Origin: Argentina anserina
Taxonomy: Eukaryota; Streptophyta; Magnoliopsida; Rosales; Rosaceae
DNA length: 64,000 nt
Assembly (NCBI RefSeq): GCF_933775445.1
Contig: NC_065873.1
Location: forward strand, 15,934,001-15,998,000
Reading direction: 5' to 3'
Of this stretch, positions 50,518 to 61,971 are shown piece by piece (positions within the stretch are counted from its first letter, which is position 1; the number at the start of each line of letters is the position of its first letter). The notes below the pieces were generated by a model. It was not told the DNA's origin. It did no database searches and was given only the letters and a program-made list of their open reading frames with translations. The position numbers and the translations under genes were made by a program.

Positions 50518-53500
50518 ATGGGAGCTGTTGTTTCTTCAGTTCTTGGAAAACTAGCAGAGTACACTGTGGCACCGGTTCTACGACAGTGTGGTTATCTGAT
50601 TCATTATGAGAGTAACGTTGCTCATCTCGATAGTCAAATTGAGGCGCTGAATGCCGAAAGAGACGGCGTGAGATTACAAATTGATGCAGCAAAGAGGAAT
50701 TCAGAGACTATTCTTCCCGAAGTTGAGCTCTGGTCCGCCCGAGTGGATCAGACTATACAAGACAAGGAGAAGTGATTTGTAAAGGAGAAAGTAGCAAAGC
50801 GAACGTCTGGCTGGTTCCCCAATTTGAAGATCCGGCATTCCTCGAGTAGAAAGCGAAGAAGATGGCTCCAGATGTCGATATCCTCTCGATAAGAATTCGA
50901 CGCTGTAGCCTGCGCTGCTTCTCCCCCAGAGCTCGGAGTTCAACCCACACAGCGTTCTGACTTCTGAGGACTCTAATGCAATTGTAGCCAACTTGCATGA
51001 AGGGAGCAGTTCCTCGGAGACATCCAAAATTGTGAGCTTTGAATCAAGAAGATCAACCATTGAGGATGTGATGGAAGCTCTGAAAGGGAATGATGCCAAT
51101 CTGATTGTCATATGCGTCATGGGCGGAGGAGGCAAGACAACAATGGTGGGTGAAGTTGTTACCAGAGCAAAAAATGGGGGGGGGGGGGGGTCTATTTAAG
51201 GAGTATACAAAGGCAGTTGTCAATGACAAACCTGATATAAGTAAGATTCAATCTGATATTGCTGAATTTCTGGGCCTGAAACTTGAAGAACAAGGTCGAG
51301 AAGCAAGAGCAGCTAAGCTACACGAAAGATTATCTGTTACTAAGGGTGTTCTGGTTGTACTAGATAATGTTTGGGAAACGCTGGATCTGCTGGAAATAGG
51401 GATTCCCAGTGATGTAAAAAGTTGTAAAATAACATCACGGAACCAAGATATATTAAGTGATATGGAAGAAAGTAGGAAGACATTTCCGATTGGTGTTTTG
51501 CCCAGAGAAGATGCATGGAGTCTGTTTAAGAAGATGGCTGGAGCTTACATTGAAGATGACGCCGATGGCAGAACAGGTACTGAAGGAATGTGGTGGGTTA
51601 CCAGTTGCAATTTCAACTCTGGGAAGTGCACTACGACGGAAAAAGAAAGCTTTCTGGAAAGATGCACTTGGACTGTTACAGGAGCCTTTCAGGGGAGATA
51701 TTGAAGGAATGAAGAAGAATGTGTATCAGCCAATTAGGTTGAGTTTCGACTTTCTGGAAAGAGAGGAGGCCAAATCCTTATTTCTCCTTTGTTGCATATT
51801 TGGAGAAAGCACTGATACACCCGTTGAGGAGCTAATGGCCCATGGATTCGGCCTTGGGGTCTTTCATGGAATTGATTCAGTTGAAGGAGCAAGGGATCGT
51901 GTAGAAGCCTTGGTTGACACACTCAGAAGTTGCTATTTATTGTTGCACAGTGAAAAAGAATTGTGTGTAAGAATGCATGACACGGTGCGTGCCGTAGGCT
52001 TAGAGATGGCCTCTTCTGGGAGTTCTGATGGCAAATTTCTTGTAAGACAAGGAGTGGCATTGGAGAATTGGCCCCGGTCACATATTTGTACTTCACTGAT
52101 AACCAACAAAAGAACTCATGAGCTTTTGTGGTTTCAAGCACAAACAAGCGCTTTTACGAAGAAGTGAGCCTAGACGCAGTGAAGGGAGTGGAAGATCTTA
52201 GGGTCTTAGACATCTCAGATCATATTGAACGTGATGGTGCTGTATTCGGATTACGAACATCATTAGAATCACTTCCGCAACCTATGACAAACGTTCAAAT
52301 ACTATGTCTAAGGGGATTAGGACTTAGATTGACAGCAATTGGTATGATTGGGGTGCTACGGACACTCACAATACTCCGCCTGGCTAGATCTTCCATAGAA
52401 CGTGTACCTGAAGAGTTTAAAGACTTGTGCAATCTAATGTTGTTAGATTTGACCAGATGTTATCAACTTAGAAGCATCTGTCGAGGTGTCATGTCAAGTT
52501 TATCCAAACTAGAAGAATTCCATTTGTGGGGTAGTGTCAGGAACCGGAGTCATGCCCGGATTGCTCGACTCTGGTCGGAGCTACTGCAGTTGCCTATGTA
52601 GGCTATGTTGACTAGCGTAGAAAGCGCATTCCCCTCGACTGTTGAAGCTGTTGCAGAAAGCATGCACTACTTGTTAAGCTTAAATGATTTAGGCTCTCTA
52701 TAGGGGATACCGACACTAGATTGGATCGCCTTTATCCTGCAATTTATCTGCAGGACAACGTGTTGATATTTGAAGATCTTGGCGCAGAATGGTCTCTTCT
52801 GGGGTTCTCTGTGTTGCTGAAGACATGCCATTTTCTAGACTTGGGAGAGGATAGTTTGTTCCATCCTTTCAATGTGATAGATACAGAGTGCGGTGCAAAC
52901 TTGAAGGATCTTCGGGTCCATGTCATGCTCTGGAATATCTCGTAGACTTGACGTGTACTGAAACTACTCCTGTAGTCTTTCCTGTCTCGACCTCACTTAT
53001 ATCACTAGCTAGTGTAAAGAGACTGAAGGAGATTTGTCAACATATATGCAAAATAGATTGCAGAAATTGGAGATATTACTTGTGCGCAACTGTTCTTTGC
53101 TACAAAAGATTTTTGAAAAAAGGATATCGAGGGCTAATGAAGGATCAAGGGAAACACCTTCAGATATTTACCAACCTGATCAAGCAATGCTACACATAAG
53201 CAATCATGTCATGGATTTCAAAGTTTTTCAGCATCTAAAATATATGCCTGTCATTGGATGTGGCAGTTTGAGACAAGTGTGCTCTTCTTCCATAGCCAGA
53301 AGTCTTGTAAACCTCAATGATCTGTATATCACAAAGTGCAACAAATAGGAAGAAATGGTATCAGCAGAAGAGGTTAAAGAAGCAGAGGATAACATGTTCC
53401 CTCAACTCGGAAAGTTGACACTTGAGGATCTACCAAATCTTGTAAGTTTTTCTTGAGGCAAATATGCTTTAGATTGGCCATTCATGGAAGAAATAACTAT

Positions 53501-53666
53501 TGATCACTGCCCTGCAATGAAGAAATTCTCTCTAGGATCGCTTATTACCTCAAGGAGATCAAAAATGCATATAAACACATTTACGTTATATTCATCTGAT
53601 GATGATGACAGTACTTATAGAGAGCTTAAAATGAGCAGGCCAGAAAAGCCTGATTTGAACTTTTAG
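50518..53666 (+). pseudogene. CC-NBS-LRR (NLR) resistance gene remnant, RPS5/At4g27190-like
   Basis: Read across three frames the order of a CNL immune receptor is intact. Coiled coil: MGAVVSSVLGKLAEYTVAPVLRQ to QDKEK (50518-50775). P-loop: VICVMGGGGKTTM (about 51108-51147). Kinase-2: GVLVVLDNVWETL (51343). RNBS-B: KITSRNQDIL. GLPLA motif: KECGGLPVAI (51582). RNBS-D: LFLLCCIFGE. MHD: VRMHDTVRAVGLEMA (about 51968). Then leucine-rich repeats to about 53450 and a C-terminal MEEITIDHCPAMKKFS. Breaks: stop at 50773, frame loss around 50880-50990, a 15-G run at 51176-51190, shifts near 51580 and 52130, and stops near 52600, 52943 and 53346. It cannot make a full receptor. Proteins of this clade detect pathogen effectors in the cytosol. 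Confidence 0.9.
51176..51190 (+). repeat. Poly-G tract inside the NLR nucleotide-binding domain
   Basis: Fifteen consecutive G after ...TRAKNG; in relatives this point reads directly into a LFKE-like stretch. The run shifts the frame and gives a stop shortly after. Confidence 0.9.
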
Positions 53667-54389
53667 ATCCCCAACAGGTTCGTAATTGCACTACATTTGT
53701 TCAGTTACTATCGTTTGTAATTTTTACTACTTTTGGTGCCTTATCAATGGAATCTCACTAATTAAAAGTCGCATGTGTCTTATTTTTCAGATTAGGATAC
53801 ATTTGCATATCAGCACGTCCAGCAATGAATCTGGTTAGTTTCATTTCATTGGTTCCACACTTCCACCAAAGAGTTATAAATTCAGAATCTGGTGCCTACC
53901 AACAATTGCTCAAGACTTATGCCTACCAATTAAGTTGTGTGATTAAAAACAAAAAAAAAAGAGTTAATTTACTGAAAATGATTTAAAAAAACGAAAAAAA
54001 GGTGCGACATATTTGTTTACAGTAACTGGTAAGATGATATATATTTCTTATTGTTTATCAACTTTTATTTCATTTAAAGAATGAATTTATTAGCTTTATT
54101 TACAATGTACTATCGTCTGAAATTAGCTAGTAATTGATCAGTAGTGTGGATTGGCAACCAAAAATATGCAGGGACTGCAATTAGGTGAACAACCTATTTT
54201 CCCGGTCGCCAGGGCGTGTAAGTTTGTGTAGTAGGACGTGTAAGTTTGATATCAGTAAGTGACTTCTTGTCAAGAGATTGTTATGTGCGAGAGAGTGGCA
54301 ACACTGTCACAAGGTTTACGTTACCAGAATCAAAGATTTCGAGACTGAAAGCAGCTAGTAACTGAGTAACGATAACTGCATTGGCACAA
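53667..54389. other. NLR 3' flank
   Basis: Contains the second copy of the repeated block (53664-53722). The rest is AT-rich with no gene seen. Confidence 0.45.
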
Positions 54390-54805
54390 ATGAATTTCAC
54401 CCTATATCTTACTTGCATATAGATGATGAAAGTAGTGAAACTGACAATCACAACCTGTATATTATGATCAAGTTATTAGTTATATATGCTGGGACCAAAG
54501 TCTTTACCATTTTGTATTCTTTACATGCTGAATCATCTTTGATCTAATAACCATCCCACCTCGCTGTAAGCGCCATCTTTACCTCCTTTTACTGAGTTCT
54601 GCTCACTCTCGCCTTAAGCTTCTAGTTCACATAAGTTATAAACTGGGCCGTGGAGTTTCAAGCTTTTGGATATGTTCATAGTATTACCGTATCACTGACG
54701 GTGTTTATATAGAATGTAAAAATGAAAACTTTGGCCTGATTGCCATATTTGTGAAAGGAACGAATGAAGTGAACCGCTACACTACACAAAGTTATATACT
54801 TTCAT
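54390..54805 (-). pseudogene. Eroded partial copy of the DUF3598-like gene 3' part
   Basis: The interval aligns in the same orientation with 46210-47110. It shares a near-identical 30-base stretch around CATCCCACCTCGCTGTAAG (54552 versus 46446, in coding exon 3). Before it comes GGGACCA...ATGCTGAATC, and after it TTCACATAAGTTATAA.CTGG. Further on, a TTTGTGAA.GG.A.GAATGAAG.GAA block matches 47075-47100. Many deletions leave only part of exon 3 and flanking intron, so it is a non-coding relic. Confidence 0.75.
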
Positions 54806-54850
54806 GAAATAAATAAACATTTCATGGAAAACAACCAACAAACATTTAGA

Positions 54851-55115
54851 TCATGGATTTCAAATTCTTTCAGCATCTTACATTATTAAAGGTCTGGAGA
54901 TGTGAGAGTTTAAGAGGAGCGTGCTCGTCTTCCATGGCCACCTGAACTCCTGTGAACCTCGAAGTACTTTCAATCGGGAGCTGCTACGAGATGGAATAAC
55001 TAATAGCAGCAGAAGAGGGTGAAGAAGCAGAGGATAATAACAATTTCCTCATCTAAAATCTTTGACACTTGAGGGTCTGCCAAATATCCTTAGTTTTTTC
55101 TAGAGGCAAATATCT
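54851..55115 (+). pseudogene. Duplicated LRR C-terminal scrap of an NLR
   Basis: Reads MDFKFFQHLTLLKVWRCESLRGACSSSMAT, stop, then PVNLEVLSIGSC and a diverged AAEEGEEAEDN block. This parallels MDFKVFQHLKYMPVIGCGSLRQVCSSS and VSAEEVKEAEDN at 53214-53400 of the main NLR remnant. It is a second, shorter and more decayed copy of the last repeats. Confidence 0.75.
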
Positions 55116-56969
55116 TTAGATTGGCGATCTGGAAATGAAGAACCAAATCTCATTGTCATATGCATGAATGACAATGGGATAGTCTCAAATTTGAGACTAC
55201 AGTAAAGTTTATAGTCCCAACTCCCAAATTAAATGATGTGGCATTGGCTGTATCGTTTTGATCTTTTTTAAATTTGAGGTACTAAAATTTCGAAATAAAA
55301 AAACGTTAAGTATGAATGACTTCCTCTATGTAATAAAATCATAAAAGTTCAAGAATTCAAATTATCATAATGAGATTGGACATTCAACCTCGCAAGCAAT
55401 CAAATGTCTGGTAATAAACTGAAAATATGCGTTTATTGTGCGCCGGAAACCTCTTCCGGTCACCGGAAAGATAAAAAAATATTTTATAATCATGGTTCAT
55501 AGAATCTTTTGAATGTGGTCATCCGAGACAAGTTTCAATAGATCAACAATATACATATATTGCTTACCATGTCCGTCCTGCAATCCCTCACAGTAATAGA
55601 ACTAATAGTAAATTAAGGAAGAGAAAACTCCATGATTGGCATTTGGCAGCTCGATCAGAGCATAATTGACTATCAAATAAGTTTGTTCTCTTCAACTATT
55701 TAGTCGGTGCAAAATCATGGGATCCATGTGCTTTCCATGCTTGGTCAAACTCACAAACCTCTAAAACAAATCACTTATGTAATCTCCTTGCCCTTTCTAT
55801 CATCTTGTGTATGGACGCAGAATCATCCCCTCCAATTATACACAACCGACACTTTCTACTTAGTTCAGTTCAGGTGAAAACGAATGAGAAGACCTTCAAT
55901 TATTTTGTTCTGGAAACCTTTAGTTACACATGACATGTCAACCCCACAATTGCTAAATTTTGGGACGAGTTGAAGGAGATTGTGAACAGAGAATCGGGGA
56001 ATTGAACTTTCATGGGGTTGTCTTTGTCTATAGAAAGTTGTTCACTTGTTCATATATGATGCTATTTGTTATGGTGGCAATGTTAGGCAGATATCACCGA
56101 GAGACACCAACAATCCAAATTTCTACACTGAAATGCCAAACTCAACTGCAATGATCTTGGCCTTGTCTATGTTTTTATGGTTTTTTTTTCTTCTTCTTCT
56201 TCTTTTTTACTTGAGAATTATTGATATATATTTGAGATATAGGAGACGAATGACACGTATGTACATAAATAATACAGCCTCAAAACTAAACAGCGTGATA
56301 CAAATTGTAAACTCGAATACTTATGGAGAAACATGACATTTTTGAGGTTTCACGAAAATGATTTGAAAAAAGTAAGTTAACTTCAGTCGCAAGGTATCAT
56401 TCACCTTAGATCTATCACCACAATTAGATTATGTATTTATATTCAGAAATGTGGAATGAAAGCAAGATCTCGATGAAGAATGAAAGAACAGCTAGCTCAT
56501 GAATATTCCATAATACTAAAAAAACTAGCACATAATATTAATACAAATTAATGGAGCTGTCTGCAAAGTAATTGCCTTTAATTAAAAAAATAAACATAAT
56601 AACAATCATGATAAAGTCGGTATTTACTAATGAATGAAATGCTATCTAATTAAGAATATGATAACAAGCACCAGCAAAACCCTGCAATTCCCATTCGGTT
56701 GGTTCATCACCGGCGCCGACGACGGAACTCGTAAATTCCGGATCCCCAATATCCGCACCGACAAAACAAATTGCAGAGAATCCAAAAGAGGATTACGATC
56801 CGAACCGAAGAGCAACGACGAAAGCAGCAAGTAGTTCTATATATAACAAGCCCCCACATAATAGAACAACAAAAGATATCATCTAATAACAATCGTATAA
56901 TCAATCTTCTTCATTCTGGATGCGTAACAAGAACAGGAACATAGAACATATAACCTTCAATTCCGATCT
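55116..56969. other. Spacer between NLR debris and the 57-kb gene
   Basis: No gene recognised. The last ~200 bp should be the 3' UTR of the minus-strand gene ending at 56970. Confidence 0.5.
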
Positions 56970-57428
56970 TCACTTCTTGTTCTTGGGGTAGTTCAACGAG
57001 TCGTAGGGCCTGTAAGTTTGCGGGAGAGTGGTGACGTTGTTGGAGCTCATGAGCTTCCTTAGCTCAAACCGGACCTTGAAGAAGACATGCCTCCAGCTGC
57101 CTCTGTTGTCGGAGCCGAGAATCTTGGTCTCCTCCTCGTTCATCTCCAGATCCTGAGCGAAGATGGGTTTTCTGGACAGAACCCAGGTCCAGCCCCAGTC
57201 CCACCATCTCTTAATGGAGCCGCCGGCGTACTCGCCCATGGCGGAGACGGACTTGGACCGCTGCATGGCCCATGAGGTGGCCGGCGAGGAGATTGGCTGG
57301 AGCTTGAGGGAGAGAGAGGACAGCCTCCGCCGGAGAGCCGGGGCCTGGTCTAGCCCTGAGCCCTGGGAGACGGGTAGGGCACCCTGGCTTGTTGGCATTC
57401 TCTTCTGGAGGCTCTGAACAAAGCTCAT
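56970..57428 (-). CDS. Small plant-specific protein of unknown function
   Basis: Single-exon frame of 152 residues. I do not know a biochemical function. Features: a basic, Ser/Leu-rich first half (RRRLSSLSLKLQPISSPATSWAMQRSKSVSAMGEYAGGSIK), a tryptophan-rich block WWDWGWTWVLSRKPIFAQDLEMNEEE, then NRGSWRHVFFKVRFELRKLMSS and a hydrophilic tail ending PYDSLNYPKNKK. No signal peptide or membrane helix is clear. The composition, fully open GC-rich frame and motif blocks support a real gene. Arabidopsis has similar uncharacterised proteins beside CPK6 and CPK5 (I believe At2g17300 and At4g35320), which fits the position here. That identification is from memory. Confidence 0.82.
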   Translation of the reverse strand: MSFVQSLQKRMPTSQGALPVSQGSGLDQAPALRRRLSSLSLKLQPISSPATSWAMQRSKSVSAMGEYAGGSIKRWWDWGWTWVLSRKPIFAQDLEMNEEETKILGSDNRGSWRHVFFKVRFELRKLMSSNNVTTLPQTYRPYDSLNYPKNKK

Positions 57429-57623
57429 GATGAAGAAGAAGAAGAAGAAGAAGAAGAGAATGAAGGAGGAGGGAAATGGGGGGTTTGGTGGTGTATATGT
57501 GAGAGGTTGTGATCAGAGCTCCTCCATAACAGGCTGTTCTTATTCCAAGTTGTGGGGGCTGTGGTGGGGTCCACGTTCGTCTTCTTCTCCAGAATTGATT
57601 TACAGCAATTTCTCTTCTGTGAT

Positions 57624-57636
57624 GGGGGGGGGGGGG
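57624..57636 (+). repeat. Poly-G tract (13 G)
   Basis: Thirteen consecutive G about 200 bp upstream of the start of the minus-strand gene at 57428. Confidence 0.95.
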
Positions 57637-57664
57637 TCTTTTCTCGGATCCACGAGAACATATG

Positions 57665-57790
57665 GTTCTTAATTTGGGGGGTCAAGTGCTAATTAGAATA
57701 AGGGTTCTTAATTGAGGGGGTTTGAGTGCTAATTAGAAATTAGGGGGGGGGGGGGGGGGGGGGGGGTTGAGTGATAATTAGAATAAGGGG
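57665..57790 (+). repeat. Tandem array of ~40-bp units with a 24-G expansion
   Basis: Three diverged copies of a unit of the form GTTCTTAATT, a G run, then GAGTGCTAATTAGAATAAG. The G run in the copies is 6, 5 and 24 long (57743-57766 in the last). The longest run apparently arose by expansion of the short G block within the unit. Confidence 0.8.
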
Positions 57791-60290
57791 GGTGTTTCTT
57801 AATATGGTGTACAGGTTTAATTTAGCTAGAGTCACAATTAGTAATGTTTTCCATGAATATTTTGGATGGAGAAAAAAAATTATTAAAAGTGACGATTTTA
57901 TAATTTCAAAAGACAATTTTCTACTTTAGCAATTATAGATTGAAAATTATATATTTATATGGAAATTAAATTCATTATTTAAATTCCTCAATTGAATTCC
58001 CCACAAAATAGGTGTCATTTGCAAATTCCTTTCAAAACAATACTCTTTTTATATTTATCTCTTTAATTTATTTCAAACTTTATTAATTTATTACAAACTT
58101 TAAATTTCACATAAATATAATTAAACAATAAAATTCGCAATTAGTAAATTTCAGATTGATGAATTTAAGATTCATCATTTATAAAAGTCTTATAAATTTT
58201 ATAATTTCTTTAACCAGACGTAGTGAATTCTCAACTAATTCTTTCACTATACCAAAAATAAGTAAAAAATTATATATAATATATATGAGAATAGTAAAGC
58301 ACCTACTCATTAAAGAACAAGTGTGAATTTTTTGACTCCGCTTGATCAAGAATAACTTAATTGTATGGGTCATTAAACTAATGAAATTATTCATTTTCAA
58401 AGCTATTTCATGATTCATACGAATGTTTTTCTTGTTGGTTCGACTCATCATCTGACAACTAATAGAGCTGAGTTTGCTAAATTGGTTCAAATAATCATGC
58501 ACGTTGAGTAATCTGGGTAAGTTGGCTTTGCCTATAATACTTAAGAGACATAAACAGTATCAGTATAATGAATTTTGGTAATGAAAATCATAAATTATGG
58601 GAAAATAAATTGTTTATATATATATTAATAAATAATTTAGTTGATGCGCCGTTCGTTTTGGCCGTTATTTCCGGCTGGGACGGGATTGTTGGCATTGTTG
58701 CTTACCCAATGATTACCAAGACTCGCAATCATTAAACATAATACACATCGAATCCTTCATAACTACCACAAAGCAAAGCAATAATATATATCGCGAGAAT
58801 GTCTTAACTTATCGTATCGGCCAGAAAACGTGTGGGGAGAAGAGAAGAGAAGAGGAGCCAGAGTGTGATTGCAGGGTCCACCTTTGAATTGTCGGTTGTA
58901 AAGTCTGGATCTGCAGCTTAATCATTTGCATACCTTCCCTCTCCTACATTGCTTGCATTGCTGTCCATCAACCACAAATCATAATGCTTACACCATGATA
59001 TGATATATACGACTAGTAGTACAACCTGCAAACTTCACGACACTGATGACAGCAAACTTCAAACTTCAAAGCCTTGTGGACTAATAATTAAAATGGGTAG
59101 TACGTGTATTCTAATGCATTACATTATGTAAAATAAGTTCTCATTTGCAAACTCGAATGGTAGCTATGCATCATTTCGTTTTATACTTTCGTTTTCCGCA
59201 ATTGAGATCTCAAAATCAGAAATTGGAATGATGTATCAACTATCAAACGTGTTTCATAACCATTTTCGTGAGTTGATGCATGTAATATACGATAGGAACA
59301 CCGTGTCGGCCTGTTGGAGAACTTGGCTAAAGGAAAACTGTAGTTGCACGATAGGAAAGATCATTTGACTATAAGGAACCAAAAGGGTGGCATCAAACAC
59401 ACTTGTCATTCTTCCATACTAGATCGACTCTGTTCTTCTTACATATCATCTCTCAAGAAAAGGGTGCTCTTCCCTAACTGGAGTAATGGAGTTGTTACTG
59501 CAGCTGCCAAAGTGCTGCTTCTGCTGCAGTTAAAAAGTTGGACGTCAAAAAAGGCCTTGGGGACGGTTACTAGTGACGAGTTTTATCATCTTTGATGCAA
59601 TGAAACCGAGTATGCATACAAGGTTATGTGAGTGGTTCGTACTTTGGAAATCTTCCCATCTGTGACCTATTAATGGAGAACCTCCCCGGCGGTTTCTCCA
59701 TTTGCCACCAGTAGTAGTACCAGAAATATTGCTTATATATAAATTCTTTTTGTACCTGCCTGAGAGTCTTGAAGCTTGAGGAATACGTCATTTAGTTGTG
59801 AGCGAAGGAAGTATACGGTTGTACAAGACTCAAATATTCATCTACGGTCAGCAGTATAGATTTTTGGAGCTGAAACAAGTTGCGGAAGACAGCTATTGAG
59901 GTAATCAGATCTTATTCAATTTCAGTGATAGCTTTCTAAACGATACTGAAATCATTCCAAAACGATGAGGATATCGTGTACTTAAATTATGCCTGCGACA
60001 ACTATCACGCCCAACCTCCATGGTCGAATGCTAGAGATCACCACACAGATTGACATCATTGGGCATAATAAGGAATTCTGCAACCCATTTTCTCTCACAT
60101 GGTGGCCTATTTCGGTTACTGCACTGTAAATCCTCTAGACAAGCTAGTGTTAGATGCTACAACTAAAGGAAAGACTTTCTTCTCGCTGTATTGAATCTAT
60201 ATACCATTTATCTGACAATTAAAGATATCTGCGTTTGCTTTGAAATGCCATGATACTCTGGTTCAGCAAAGCTGCAACATCTGATAAATT

Positions 60291-61139
60291 CTACCTCAGA
60301 GGCTTCATGTCCTTAGAAGCCCTAAGCTCATTGACTACCAGTCGGAGAGAATCATCAGAGAGTATTAACCGAGACAGAGCACCTGTGCTTAACCCCAGAT
60401 ACTTTGCTGCCTCTGAGACAGAACCATCAACTGCATAAAGGAGGTCCAACAGAGCTTGCATTCCGAAAACAAACTTGGCATTGTTGGGTCCAATTTGATT
60501 ACCAACATCTGACGTTCTAATGGAAGATGATTTGGGAAGAATTTGAAGAAGCTCACGAGGAGGGGAATAACCTTCGAGATCCACAGGGTTCCTGACTTTG
60601 AGAGCTATAAGAGTACGTAGGCGAGCCAATGCTGAGGCACGATTCATGTGCTGTGATCGGTCCTCAGAAGCCTGTGCAACAATACCAGTAGGGAGGTGCT
60701 TGAGGCGTACTGCAGACTCTCGCTTGTTGCGGTGCTGACCTCCTGGCCCTGACGTCTTGAAAGTGCCCATTTCACACTGGCTCAACAACTCTTGGTCCGT
60801 AGATTCCAGATATCCTTTTCCACCATCAGTGGTAATACTATTGCTTCCGTATTTAGAGCTTCGTATGAAAAAGATGGCATTGCTCTTCCTGTCTTCTGGC
60901 AATTGTGGTTGCTGTTGAGACCACCTCCACCAGGTTAAGCTACTTTTTCTCCGTATGTTTAAGGTGGTGAATGGAGAAAATCGAGTTGATGAATCAAGAA
61001 TTACAGCTGCTGCACCACTACTTGTTCTGGAAAACCCTAATGCTCTAACAAATGAACACGAATATGAGCATGAACACGACGATTTCCACAATGATCCTGC
61101 CATTACCATTCTCAAACCCTGATAGACAAGTTCATTCAA
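60291..61139 (-). CDS. Organellar class I peptide chain release factor-like protein
   Basis: Single frame of 282 residues. It carries the RF-1 catalytic domain with the GGQ motif ([28 protein letters not shown] at 133-135), which hydrolyses peptidyl-tRNA in the ribosome. There is no stop-codon recognition domain (no PxT/SPF region). This makes it similar to rescue factors of the ICT1/mtRF-R type and to Arabidopsis 'class I peptide chain release factor' proteins such as At1g62850. The first ~90 residues are Ser/Arg/Trp-rich and lack acidic residues early on, an organellar presequence. The C-terminal part ([36 protein letters not shown]) resembles a small helical DNA- or RNA-binding module. Start choice between Met1, Met11 and Met13 is uncertain. 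Confidence 0.88.
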   Translation of the reverse strand: MNELVYQGLRMVMAGSLWKSSCSCSYSCSFVRALGFSRTSSGAAAVILDSSTRFSPFTTLNIRRKSSLTWWRWSQQQPQLPEDRKSNAIFFIRSSKYGSNSITTDGGKGYLESTDQELLSQCEMGTFKTSGPGGQHRNKRESAVRLKHLPTGIVAQASEDRSQHMNRASALARLRTLIALKVRNPVDLEGYSPPRELLQILPKSSSIRTSDVGNQIGPNNAKFVFGMQALLDLLYAVDGSVSEAAKYLGLSTGALSRLILSDDSLRLVVNELRASKDMKPLR

Positions 61140-61635
61140 ACATCAACACATCGTCATACATTACATTTTACATCGTCATCAACAAATCCTGTTATTTCTT
61201 AACAACTTCTTCTTTTTTGTTCCAGTTTTCCTATCCTCTCTTTTCTTTTGTCTATATCTATATTAAGGTGAAACTACAAATCAGAAATCAAGGTACTCGA
61301 AACTTCAGTTTTTCAATAGCATCAAAAGTAATACAAACCGCAAATAAAAGCAACTACACAATGCAACAAAATATTAAGTTGAAGAATAACAAAATACTCT
61401 TGTCAACTAACCTATGAATCATCCGCGTACCATGCCAGACCAGGCTACAAATCAAGCTCAGCCTCCCCAGTAGTGCCAACACTGACTTCAAATGGCCAAG
61501 TTCCCAATCCTCAGAAGCCCATCTTAATCAAAACCAGAATCAGAAATCAAAAATCGAAACCATTACAAATCAGATAGGGACACGATCCTCAAATTCCAAA
61601 AATATACAAAAGACTTCAAGAATAAAGCTTACCTC
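61140..61635 (-). other. 5' UTR region of the release-factor gene, with probable intron
   Basis: On the minus strand CAGTAGAG|GTAAGC at about 61635 is a good donor, and no coding sequence lies between it and the ATG at 61139. A 5' UTR intron is likely; its acceptor was not fixed. Confidence 0.4.
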
Positions 61636-61758
61636 TACTGCCTGGATGGTTGGAAACAACAAACCAACACAAGTAAGAACTAAAAGTTTGGAGGCAGAAC
61701 CAGAACAACAACAGTTTCAGAGCAGAAAAGAATGATTGGAGAATAGAGTGGCTAGTGG

Positions 61759-61840
61759 TATATAGCAAAATGAGAAGGTAAAAGTGGGCCTGGGCTAATA
61801 TTAGTGTAAGACCCAATAGGCCCAACTTGACGTATATAAC
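61759..61840. promoter_or_regulatory. Divergent promoter with site II (TGGGCY) motifs
   Basis: Between the two divergent genes lie TGGGCC (61785-61790), TGGGCT (61791-61796) and GGCCCA (61819-61824). These are site II elements bound by TCP factors and common before housekeeping genes. A minus-strand TATA (GCTATATA, 61759-61766) faces the release factor. A plus-strand GTATATAAC (61832-61840) faces the transporter. Predicted from motifs. Confidence 0.6.
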
Positions 61841-61971
61841 TCGCCAACGGTGTCGTTTCATTTGGTTCTCTTCTGCTTGTGGCTCAGTGTGTGGTCTGTT
61901 AATGGTTGAAGCTTCTTAAAGATCTGAAAAGACTGAAGCTTTCGCGGCAGAAAAGCTGAGTGAGTGTGAAA

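Larger units (their letters stand above)
57429..60290. other. Spacer upstream of the small protein gene
   Basis: Holds GAA repeats (57426-57456, partly the 5' UTR), two poly-G tracts and a short tandem array. Beyond 57800 it is AT-rich with no gene seen; the open frames at 58179-58502 and 59344-59595 show no family features. Confidence 0.5.

Noticed and set aside
55150..55175. Short palindrome cattgtcat ... atgacaatg
   Set aside because: 9-bp arms in AT-rich spacer, no promoter, terminator or element context.
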